From: Collinsella sp944321445
Lineage (GTDB): Bacteria; Actinomycetota; Coriobacteriia; Coriobacteriales; Coriobacteriaceae
DNA length: 64,000 nt
Reading direction: 5' to 3' (one strand)
Assembly (NCBI RefSeq): GCF_030371825.1
Contig: NZ_JAUDDM010000001.1
Shown: positions 56,998 to 64,000 of the stretch, piece by piece
How the letters are laid out: each line of letters starts with the position of its first letter
How positions within the stretch are numbered: the first letter of the stretch is position 1
The notes under the pieces: model-generated
Databases searched by the model: none
What the model saw: the letters and a program-made list of their open reading frames with translations, nothing else
What the model was told of the DNA's origin: nothing
Position numbers and translations under genes: made by a program

Positions 56998-57160
56998 AGC
57001 GGTATCTCTCCCAGCCTCACGCGTATTCAAGGGGCGAGCAGCACGGCGTCCTGTAGCGGCCGCGCGTTGCATCCCAATCATCATCTGCTCTTCATTGTCC
57101 CGCATACGCGCCGCCCCATGCGCACAATCGTCGAGGCACCGCATTTCCATATCGCTCCAC

Positions 57161-57193
57161 AACAAAGGACCGCCCTGCGAACAGGACGGTCCT
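57161..57193 (-). terminator. Terminator after the second ATPase gene
   Basis: On the minus strand AGGACCGTCCTG pairs with CAGGGCGGTCCT (one mismatch) around TTCG, then TTTGTTG. It separates oppF from the second binding-protein gene, which must have its own promoter. Confidence 0.82.
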
Positions 57194-57222
57194 CAATGGC
57201 GCATATGAAGCGAAACGCTGCG

Positions 57223-58251
57223 TTACAGCTCGATCGAAGAGGTCTTGATGGGGAACTTCTCCGCAAAGTGGCACGCGCAGAAGTGGCCCGGGGCGACCTG
57301 CTTGAAGTCCGGCTGCTCCTTGCCGCAGATCTCCTTGGCGATGGGGCAACGAGTGTGGAAGCGGCAACCGCTCGGCGGATCGATGGGCGACGGCGGGTCA
57401 CCAGCAAGAATGATGCGGGTGCGCGTCTTCTGCACGTCCGGATCGGGTACCGGCACGGCCGAGAGCAGCGACTGGGTGTAGGGGTGATGCGGCTCGGTGT
57501 AGAGCGTCTTCCAGTCGGAAAGCTCGACCATCTTGCCCAGGTACATAACGGCCACGCGGTCCGAGATGTGCTGAACGACGGACAGGTCGTGAGCGATGAA
57601 CAGGTAGGCCGTGCCGTACTTGTTCTGCAGCTCCTTCAGCAGGTTCAGAACCTGAGCCTGAATGGACACGTCGAGTGCGGAGACGGGCTCGTCGCAGATG
57701 ATCAGCTTCGGCTTCAGGGCGAATGCGCGGGCGATGCCGATGCGCTGGCGCTGGCCGCCAGAGAACTCGTGCGGGTAGCGGTTGATGTGCTCCGGGTTGA
57801 GGCCGACCACGTCGAGCAGCTCGCGCACGGTCTTCATGCGCTCTTCCTTGGTGCCCACGTTGTGGATGGTCATGGGCTCGGAAACGATCTCGCCGATGGT
57901 CATGCGCGGGTTCAGGCTCGCGTACGGATCCTGGAAGATGAACTGCATCTCGCGGCGCAGGTCCTTGAGCTCATGCTTGTTCATCTTCGCGACATCTTTG
58001 CCCTCGAAGAAGACCTTGCCCGCAGTGGGGTTCGTGAGGCGCATGATGGTGCGGCCGGTCGTGGACTTGCCGCAGCCGGACTCGCCCACGAGGCCGAAGG
58101 TCTCGCCGGCGTGAATCTCGAACGAGACGTCGTTCACAGCGGAAACGACACGCTTGGAGAAGCGGCCCGCGAGCATGCCCGCCTCGGCCGGGAACTCCTT
58201 GGTAAGGTGCTCGACCTTGAGCAGGGGCGCACCGGTGGTGTTGGAGGTCAT
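57223..58251 (-). CDS. oppF: Oligopeptide ABC transporter ATP-binding protein (OppF/DppF)
   Basis: A 342-residue ATPase subunit. Walker A GESGCGKSTTGR, signature FSGGQRQRIGIARAFAL, Walker B KLIICDEPVSALDVSIQAQ, and the C-terminal extension with four Cys (GCRFHTRCPIAKEICGKEQP, GHFCACHF) that can hold an iron-sulfur cluster in Dpp/Opp ATPases. ATG 58251, 1 nt after the previous stop. Confidence 0.95.
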   Translation of the reverse strand: MTSNTTGAPLLKVEHLTKEFPAEAGMLAGRFSKRVVSAVNDVSFEIHAGETFGLVGESGCGKSTTGRTIMRLTNPTAGKVFFEGKDVAKMNKHELKDLRREMQFIFQDPYASLNPRMTIGEIVSEPMTIHNVGTKEERMKTVRELLDVVGLNPEHINRYPHEFSGGQRQRIGIARAFALKPKLIICDEPVSALDVSIQAQVLNLLKELQNKYGTAYLFIAHDLSVVQHISDRVAVMYLGKMVELSDWKTLYTEPHHPYTQSLLSAVPVPDPDVQKTRTRIILAGDPPSPIDPPSGCRFHTRCPIAKEICGKEQPDFKQVAPGHFCACHFAEKFPIKTSSIEL

Positions 58252-58252
58252 G

Positions 58253-59380
58253 TTACGCCTCACCTCCCGTGGGCTTGGTGTCGATCGTGTCGGGCGAACC
58301 CGTGGCGATGTTGCCGCGGGAACGCGACGTGTCGGGCGCGAACTTCAGGAAATCGGGGTCGTCGGCGAAGTGGCACGCCGAGTAATGCCCGGTCTCGGTG
58401 GTGATGTGCACCGGCTCCTTCTCGTGGCAGATATCCACGGCGTACGGGCAGCGCGGGGCGAACGGGCAGCCGGCGGGCAGGTTCACGAGCGACGGCGGGT
58501 TGCCATGAATGGGCGTGAGTGGCTTCTTCTCGTCGATAGCCTGCTCCGGAATGGAGCGGATGAGACCCCAGGTGTAGGGGTGACGGCTGTCGTAGAAGAT
58601 CTCGTCGGCGGTGCCGAACTCAACCGGGCGACCGGCGTACATAACCATGATCTTGTCGGCCATGTCGGCCACGACGCCCAGGTCGTGGGTGATCATGATG
58701 ATGGCGTTGCCGTTCTTCTCCTGCATCTCCTGCATGAGCTCGATGATCTGCGCCTGGATGGTCACGTCGAGTGCCGTGGTGGGCTCGTCGGCGATGAGGA
58801 TGTCCGGGTCGCAGGCGAGCGCCATGGCGATCATGGCACGCTGGCGCATACCGCCGGAGAACTGGTGCGGGTACTCGTTGACGCGCTTCTCGGGGTTGGG
58901 GATGCCCACCAGGTGAAGCAGCTCGACGGCGCGCTCGAGCGCCTGCTTCTTGGAGTAGCCGCGGTGCAGGCGCAGGCCCTCGCCCACCTGACGACCGATC
59001 TTGTAGACCGGGTTCAGGGAAGTCATGGGATCCTGGAAGATCATCGCGATGTCGTTGCCGCGGATGTGCTGCATCTGCTCCTCGGTCATGTCGAGCAGCG
59101 ACTCGCCACGGTAATAGACGTGGCCGCCCTCGATCTTGCCAGGAGGCATGTCGATGAGGCCCATGATGGTCATCGCGGTCACGGACTTGCCGGAACCGGA
59201 CTCGCCCACCACGCCGAGGGTCTCACCGCGGTCGAGCGTGTAGGACACGCCGTTTACCGCGTGGACGATGCCGTCCTCGGTGTGGAAGAACATCTTGAGG
59301 TTATCGACCTCGAGCAGGTGGCGACCCTCAGGAATGGGTTTTTCCTTGAGGTCGGTGTGGTTCGTAGTCTTCTTCGCCAT
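58253..59380 (-). CDS. oppD: Oligopeptide ABC transporter ATP-binding protein (OppD/DppD)
   Basis: A 375-residue ATPase subunit. Walker A GESGSGKSVTAM, signature FSGGMRQRAMIAMALA, Walker B ILIADEPTTALDVTIQAQ, and the OppD C-terminal Cys cluster (GCPFAPRCPYAVDIC, HYSACHF). Its start overlaps the oppC stop by one base (TAATG). The C-terminus extends about 30 residues beyond typical OppD. Confidence 0.95.
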   Translation of the reverse strand: MAKKTTNHTDLKEKPIPEGRHLLEVDNLKMFFHTEDGIVHAVNGVSYTLDRGETLGVVGESGSGKSVTAMTIMGLIDMPPGKIEGGHVYYRGESLLDMTEEQMQHIRGNDIAMIFQDPMTSLNPVYKIGRQVGEGLRLHRGYSKKQALERAVELLHLVGIPNPEKRVNEYPHQFSGGMRQRAMIAMALACDPDILIADEPTTALDVTIQAQIIELMQEMQEKNGNAIIMITHDLGVVADMADKIMVMYAGRPVEFGTADEIFYDSRHPYTWGLIRSIPEQAIDEKKPLTPIHGNPPSLVNLPAGCPFAPRCPYAVDICHEKEPVHITTETGHYSACHFADDPDFLKFAPDTSRSRGNIATGSPDTIDTKPTGGEA

Positions 59381-60339
59381 TATGCATCCTTCATCTTGAC
59401 ATCGAGCGCGTCGCGCAGACCGTCACCCAGCAGCGTGAACGCGAGCACCGTCGAAAGAATCGCCAGACCGGGCATGATCATGAGCCACGGCGCGGTCATG
59501 AGGTAGGCCTGACCGTCCTGGATCATGATGCCCCAGGAGGGGTTGGGCGGCTGGACGCCCATGCCCAGGAACGAGATGGAAGCCTCGGTGAGGATGGCGG
59601 AGCCGATGTTCATCGTGGCGTACACCACGATGGAAGCGACGGAGTTGGGGAAGATGTGACGGGCGATGATGCGCGCGTCGGAAGCGCCCATGGCGCGGGC
59701 GGCGTCCACGTAGTCGCTCTCCTTGACGGAGAGGATTGCGGAACGGAACACGCGGGCGATGGACGGCCAGCCCAGAATACCGATAGCCACGAACACGTTC
59801 GTGATGGACTGACCCAACGCCGCGATGAGGCACAGGACGAACAGCACGTACGGGAACGCAAGGAAGATGTCGGCAGCACGCATGATGATGGTGTCGAAGA
59901 TGCCGCCGTAGTAGGCCGCAAGCGCGCCCATGACCAGACCGATAACGGTCGAGATCGCGGTGGCGAGCAGGCCGATGGTCAGCGAGATGCGCGCGCCGTA
60001 GATGACGCGCACCAGGATGTCGCGGCCCGTGACGTCGGTACCGAACGGATGCTCGAGCGACGGCGGGAGCAGCGACGAGGTCGCCATTGCCGTGGTGTCG
60101 GCAGCCGTCGGGGAGCCGAGCCACTGCTGGGCCCACAGGTCGGCCGTGATGGCGACGAGCGCGACGAAGATAATCCAGATGGCAGCGACGATGGCCAGCT
60201 TGTTCTGTCGCAGACGCTTCCAGGCGTCACCCCACAGGGTGCGCGATGCGGCGCCGGACGCAGAGCCGCCGGACTTGGTTGCGTCGGCAACGGCGGCAGC
60301 CGCTGCGCCGGCGCCCTGAGTAGAAACCGGGTACTTCAT
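59380..60339 (-). CDS. oppC: Oligopeptide ABC transporter permease (OppC/DppC)
   Basis: A 319-residue permease with an Ala-rich N-terminal cytoplasmic segment and six helices. The coupling (EAA) loop is YVDAARAMGASDARIIARHIFPNSVASI. The N-terminal family block is PFGTDVTGRDILVRVIYGARISL. ATG 60339 with AAGGAGG 5 nt upstream; longer frames upstream are not supported. Confidence 0.95.
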   Translation of the reverse strand: MKYPVSTQGAGAAAAAVADATKSGGSASGAASRTLWGDAWKRLRQNKLAIVAAIWIIFVALVAITADLWAQQWLGSPTAADTTAMATSSLLPPSLEHPFGTDVTGRDILVRVIYGARISLTIGLLATAISTVIGLVMGALAAYYGGIFDTIIMRAADIFLAFPYVLFVLCLIAALGQSITNVFVAIGILGWPSIARVFRSAILSVKESDYVDAARAMGASDARIIARHIFPNSVASIVVYATMNIGSAILTEASISFLGMGVQPPNPSWGIMIQDGQAYLMTAPWLMIMPGLAILSTVLAFTLLGDGLRDALDVKMKDA

Positions 60340-60349
60340 GTGCGCCTCC

Positions 60350-61384
60350 TTATTTCTCGCTCTTGCTGCCAAGCCTGATGCGAGGATCAAGGAAGGCGTA
60401 GCTGATATCGACAAGCAGGTTGATCACCATGACGACGACGATGATGATCGTGACGCCGCCCATGACGAGCGGCCAGTCGCGCGACGAGATGGCGCGGTAG
60501 ATCTCGGAGCCAACACCGGGCCAGTTGAACACGGTCTCGGTGAGGATGGCGCCGGCCATCATGGCACCGAAGTCGATACCGATGTAGGTGACGACCGGGA
60601 TGAGCGCGTTCTTGAGTGCGTGGTGCACGATGATGGAGCGACGGGACAGGCCCTTGGCCTTGGCCGTGCGGATGTAGTCCTGATTCAGAACGTCAAGCAG
60701 CTGCGAGCGCATGATGCGCGCGGTGTAGGCGGTGGACACGGCTGCAAGCGTGAACGCCGGGAGGATGAAGTGCATCCAGTCCTGGTAGGGAGAGTTGGGA
60801 CCGCCGGCACCGGAGATGGGCATCGAGAACGCACCGTCGGTGAGATCCTTCAGCCAGATACCGAATATCAACTGCAAGATCATGCCGAGCCAGAATGCCG
60901 GAACCGCAACCAGGACCGAGGTGACAAGGGTCACCATGATGTCCCAGAAGGAGTAGCGCTTAACCGCGGAGATGAGACCCGCACCGATACCCATGATCAC
61001 CTCGAGGCAGATGGCGCACGCAGCGAGCTGGATGGTGTAGGGATACTTCTCGGCGAAGATGTCGGTCACCGGGCGCTTCTTGGAGTAGGACGTGCCCAGA
61101 TCGCCATGGAGCAGGTCGTCCATGTAACGGATGTACTGCTCCCAGATAGGAACGGGAATGGTCTCGCCGTTCTCATCGTAGATGGGCTGCCCCTTCTCGT
61201 TGCCGTAGATCATGTTGTTCTCGACCTCGAGCTGAAGGCGCGTCTGCTCGGGTACGGAGCGTCCGCCGGTGATCATCGAAATAGGATCGCCGGGAACGAT
61301 TGCCTTCATGGCGAACAGGATGATCGTCACGCCGATGAAGACAGGGATGAATTGAAGCACGCGCTTCAATATGTATTTCCCCAT
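60350..61384 (-). CDS. oppB: Oligopeptide ABC transporter permease (OppB/DppB)
   Basis: A 344-residue permease, six helices. N-terminal YILKRVLQFIPVFIGVTIILFA; EAA loop YIRTAKAKGLSRRSIIVHHALKNALIPVVT; ending LDPRIRL. A loop of about 60 residues after helix 1 is typical for OppB. GGGGAGAG before the ATG. Separated from oppA by an attenuator hairpin. Confidence 0.95.
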   Translation of the reverse strand: MGKYILKRVLQFIPVFIGVTIILFAMKAIVPGDPISMITGGRSVPEQTRLQLEVENNMIYGNEKGQPIYDENGETIPVPIWEQYIRYMDDLLHGDLGTSYSKKRPVTDIFAEKYPYTIQLAACAICLEVIMGIGAGLISAVKRYSFWDIMVTLVTSVLVAVPAFWLGMILQLIFGIWLKDLTDGAFSMPISGAGGPNSPYQDWMHFILPAFTLAAVSTAYTARIMRSQLLDVLNQDYIRTAKAKGLSRRSIIVHHALKNALIPVVTYIGIDFGAMMAGAILTETVFNWPGVGSEIYRAISSRDWPLVMGGVTIIIVVVMVINLLVDISYAFLDPRIRLGSKSEK

Positions 61385-61408
61385 GATTCTCTCCCCTATT
61401 GGTTGGAC

Positions 61409-61449
61409 AAAAAAGTAGGGCGCCTGCCCAGGAAGGACAGGCGCCCTAC
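61409..61449 (-). terminator. Attenuating terminator between oppA and oppB
   Basis: On the minus strand GTAGGGCGCCTG pairs perfectly with CAGGCGCCCTAC, followed by TTTTTTG. It would stop most transcripts after the binding-protein gene, giving more OppA than transporter core. Confidence 0.92.
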
Positions 61450-61499
61450 ACAGACATAGTCGCTAGTGTAGCACTAGTCCGCGGTCTTCACCGAAAATC

Positions 61500-63185
61500 T
61501 TAAGCCTCGACGAGCTGAGCCTTGGAAAGGTCGGCCTTCTTCTGAGGATCGAGGTACATCTTGGCGACATTGGAGCCACCGACGCAGGTGTGCGTGTAGA
61601 ACATCAGCGGGATGACCGGCATGTCCTCGCCGATCTCCTTGTTGACGGCCTGGAGAGCAGCCTTGCGCTCAGCGTCGTCAACCGTGGAGCGGGCTGCCAT
61701 GAGCTTCTCGTCGACGTCCGGGTTGCTGTAGCCGGCGCGGTTGTCGCCGTTGCCGGTGTAGAACAGCGGGTACAGGAAGTTGTCCATGATCGGGTAGTCG
61801 GCGACCCAGCCCAGACGGCCGAACTGATAGTCGAGCTTCTGGTAACGATCGAGGACGGTAGCCCAGTCGGGGGTGTCGGCGACGCAGGTGATGCCCACGG
61901 CGGCGAGGTCGGAGATGATGGAGTCCATGACCTCCTTGTGGCCACCATCCTGGTTGGAGGTGATGGTCAGCTCGAGACCGCGGTTGCCATCGGCGTCAGC
62001 GGGATAGTGCTCGTCGAGGATGGCCTTGGCAGCGTCGACGTCGTACTTGGAGTACTCCCACGCGCCCTCCTCGTAACCGTCGATTCCGGGCGGGACGATG
62101 TTGTCGGCCGGGGTGCGCGAACCGTGGAACAGGGTGTCGCAGATGGCCTGACGGTTGATCGCCATGGAAACGGCGTGACGCAGGTTGACGTCGGTGAACG
62201 GGCCGTCAACGACGTTGCAGGTCAGATAATAGGTGGAGGGCTCGGTGCCGTTCAGGAACTGGTGACCCGGGGTGATGGTGTAACCATCCTCGGACTCGCC
62301 GTACTCCTCGGCAGCAGTGGCGAGGGAGGCCACGGGGACGTCGGAGACGTCGAGGTTGCCGGCCTGGAACTCCTTGTAGGCGGTCTGCACGTCCTTCTGG
62401 ATCATGAAGTTGACGCCGTCGAGGATGGCCTTGTCGCCATAGTAGTCATCGAAGCGCACGATGTTGATGTACTGGCCGTCGACCCACTCGCCGTCCATCT
62501 TGAACGGGCCATTGCCCACGGGAGCCAGGCCGAACTCGGTCTGCTCCATCTCCTTGGCGCAGTCGGGGATAGGCGCCAGGGCGGGGTGGGAAGCGACGTA
62601 GGGGAAGTCAGCGTAGCTGTAGGAGAGCTTGACGACGAGGGTGGAGTCGTCGGGGCAGGTGATGCCCGTCATCTCCTCGGCCTCACCGGCGGCGAGGGCG
62701 TCGTAGCCCTCGATCATGGCCAGGTGGTAACCGATGACCGAGGGGCTCTCGGTGTTGGTGTTGGGGTTGACGATGCGCTCCCAGCCGTACTTCCAGTTGG
62801 CGGCCTTGACGTCGGTGCCGTCATGGAACTTAGCGGCCTTCAGGTGGAAGGTGAACTCGGTGGCGTCGTCGTTGACGTCGTAGCTCTCGCAGGCGAGGCA
62901 CTCGAGCTTGCCCTCCTCGAAGTTGTACTGGGTCAGCGAGTCGAACAGCTGGAAGCCGACCTGCGTGCCCTGATCCTCCTGCAGGTTGAACGGTTCGATG
63001 CACACGGGGTTGTTGATGTAGTAACGAAGCGTGCCGCCGGTAGCGGAACCGCCAGCAGACGTGCTGCCCGCGGTGTCGGTGCCACCCTTCTGGCCGCAGC
63101 CAGCCAGAGCGGCGAGAACGCCCGTGGCCAGGGCGCCGCCGACGAAGGTGCGGCGAGCGACCGGCTTGTTCAGGAATTCAGCCAT
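61500..63185 (-). CDS. oppA: Oligopeptide ABC transporter substrate-binding lipoprotein
   Basis: A 561-residue SBP_bac_5 lipoprotein. Its signal has twin Arg (VARRTFVGGALATGVLAALAGC), with the lipid Cys near residue 31. Both twin-Arg and Sec export are conceivable. Blocks: PFNLQEDQGTQVGFQLFDSL, FHLKAAKFHDGTDVKAANWKYGWER, PVGNGPFKM, NLRHAVSMAINRQAI. First gene of oppABCDF. AAGGAGG is 5 nt before the ATG. Confidence 0.95.
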   Translation of the reverse strand: MAEFLNKPVARRTFVGGALATGVLAALAGCGQKGGTDTAGSTSAGGSATGGTLRYYINNPVCIEPFNLQEDQGTQVGFQLFDSLTQYNFEEGKLECLACESYDVNDDATEFTFHLKAAKFHDGTDVKAANWKYGWERIVNPNTNTESPSVIGYHLAMIEGYDALAAGEAEEMTGITCPDDSTLVVKLSYSYADFPYVASHPALAPIPDCAKEMEQTEFGLAPVGNGPFKMDGEWVDGQYINIVRFDDYYGDKAILDGVNFMIQKDVQTAYKEFQAGNLDVSDVPVASLATAAEEYGESEDGYTITPGHQFLNGTEPSTYYLTCNVVDGPFTDVNLRHAVSMAINRQAICDTLFHGSRTPADNIVPPGIDGYEEGAWEYSKYDVDAAKAILDEHYPADADGNRGLELTITSNQDGGHKEVMDSIISDLAAVGITCVADTPDWATVLDRYQKLDYQFGRLGWVADYPIMDNFLYPLFYTGNGDNRAGYSNPDVDEKLMAARSTVDDAERKAALQAVNKEIGEDMPVIPLMFYTHTCVGGSNVAKMYLDPQKKADLSKAQLVEA

Positions 63186-63563
63186 TCCATCCTCCTTAAT
63201 ACAGAACCTGTGCGAGCCGAGCGGCCCGCCCACGTAACGAAGCGCGATCTGGAACCCAGGCTGAGTGGTCCCGGTATTCGCAACGTCGGAAACTACCTTA
63301 ACCCAACTTGACCGCGCTAAAGCGGTCTATTTTGAGTAAAGTGCGCTTTTTTCTTTATCCTGTGAAAGCGAATCCACGCCAAATGCTCGAGCACCGCGCA
63401 TAACTGCTGCATATGCACCCGTTCTGTCGAGCGGTCCGAGCGAGCGCTTTGCGCGCGCTTCCAACCTATTCAAAACAGAAACTGTACGGATTGTTTACAC
63501 ACCCGCAACATTCCGTGGAGTACGGCAGCTTGTCCGTTCTATCCCACGAAATGCTCGGCTCAC
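63186..63563. other. Control region upstream of oppA, no gene
   Basis: Leader and promoter region for the opp operon on the minus strand. A perfect 6-bp dyad GACCGC-N6-GCGGTC is at 63310-63327, about 125 bp before the oppA start. The rest is AT-richer with no reading frame; promoter boxes are not clear. Confidence 0.4.
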
Positions 63564-63592
63564 AAAACAGGGGCCGCGCGAACGGCCCCTGT
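63564..63592 (-). terminator. Terminator of secG
   Basis: On the minus strand ACAGGGGCCG pairs perfectly with CGGCCCCTGT around TTCGCG, followed by TTTG. Confidence 0.85.
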
Positions 63593-63619
63593 GAAATGCG
63601 CGAATGAAGTGACGCCCTC

Positions 63620-63874
63620 TTAGATGCCCACGATGCCCTGCGGGAAGAAGAACATGGCGAGCACGACGCAGATGGCGAAGACGATGGCGACGACAACGGT
63701 CAACTTGTCGAGATTCTGCTCCATGATGCCGGTAGCTGCGCTGGAGTTGTACAGCGAGCTGGCGATCATGTCGGACACACCGGTGCCCTTGCCGGAATGC
63801 ATGAGCACGAGCGCGATGAGCGCAAGCGTGGACAGAGCCCACACGACAAACAGGATAATCTGGAACGGACCCAC
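63620..63874 (-). CDS. secG: Preprotein translocase subunit SecG
   Basis: An 84-residue membrane subunit of the SecYEG channel. Helix 1 (IILFVVWALSTLALIALVLM), the conserved cytoplasmic loop HSGKGTGVSDM, then the small-residue segment NSSAATGIMEQNLDKLT and helix 2 (VVVAIVFAICVVLAMFFF). Start is GTG 63874 with AGGAG 7 nt upstream; longer readings are not supported. Transcribed alone with its own terminator. Confidence 0.93.
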   Translation of the reverse strand: MGPFQIILFVVWALSTLALIALVLMHSGKGTGVSDMIASSLYNSSAATGIMEQNLDKLTVVVAIVFAICVVLAMFFFPQGIVGI

Positions 63875-64000
63875 GGGGACACTCCTTCTTATGTACGTAC
63901 GAACAGGCAATATGGTACCACACCGCAGGCCGACCCATCCAATCGCCACACCGACAAGAAGGGGGCGGGCCCCAAAATTTAGACACAAGTAGACAAGATT

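Noticed and set aside
61590..63311. A 573-codon plus-strand frame opposite oppA, and similar frames opposite oppB, oppC, oppD and oppF
   Set aside because: Antisense shadows of strongly supported transporter genes.

Overview
The window is GC-rich bacterial chromosome, and I would place it in the Coriobacteriia (Collinsella/Olsenella-like Actinomycetota). That placement is inference. It rests on base composition, an oxygen-sensitive class III ribonucleotide reductase (nrdD/nrdG), tandem YhgE/Pip membrane proteins, an amylosucrase, and many intergenic palindromes of the kind seen in that class. I see no phage, no CRISPR array, no rRNA and no replication origin.

Layout. 1-5.6 kb: end of a cut gene, a MerR/TipAS regulator, a DUF188 nuclease-like protein, a His-rich manganese/heavy-metal permease, a DnaQ-fold exonuclease, and an XRE regulator with two DUF2975 membrane proteins. 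5.7-8.9 kb: a zinc-homeostasis operon (ArsR/SmtB sensor, free HMA metallochaperone, P1B-ATPase), then a DtxR/MntR regulator. 9-14.6 kb: SlyD-like prolyl isomerase, a D-Ala ligase with a VanA-like loop, a RelB/PIN toxin-antitoxin pair, a YgjP-like zinc peptidase, and an AlbA/Schlafen ATPase followed by a decayed ygjP 3' end. 14.7-19.3 kb: folE-HD-folB and nrdD-nrdG. 19.8-26.2 kb: glycerol dehydrogenase, CDF transporter, ketopantoate-reductase-like protein, and an amylosucrase with a histone-H1-like tail. 26.3-35.5 kb: Cys-rich protein, VOC protein, ABC exporter, and TetR with two YhgE genes. 35.5-41.3 kb: an orphan RelB-nucleotidyltransferase fusion, GNAT, a thiSFGHE operon behind a terminator-like leader, and an MBL hydrolase. 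41.4-48.1 kb: lipoprotein, TetM-like GTPase, a decaying two-gene ABC transporter fused to a YgbA fragment, and an orphan serine recombinase. 48.7-51 kb: tRNA-Val and a duplicated tRNA-Gly/tRNA-Cys cluster. 51.1-55.2 kb: a lipoprotein gene with an amber codon at position 3, a STAS-HATPase fusion with a PAS/GAF/PP2C phosphatase, and tRNA-Leu. 55.3-63.9 kb: an oligopeptide ABC operon with two binding proteins, then secG.

Functional themes. Metal handling recurs (Mn permease, Zn efflux operon, DtxR, CDF), as do cofactor synthesis (thiamine, tetrahydrofolate), anaerobic dNTP supply, and peptide and glucan/glycerol use. No single locus is clearly a new multi-gene system. The strongest second looks are the AlbA gene flanked by ygjP 3' ends, the RelB-MNT fusion, the ABC/YgbA chimera, the VanA-like ligase, the histone-tailed amylosucrase, the thi leader, and at least four families of palindromic intergenic elements, some of which supply the last codons of neighbouring genes. 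Coordinates and motifs were read by eye; no database search was run.
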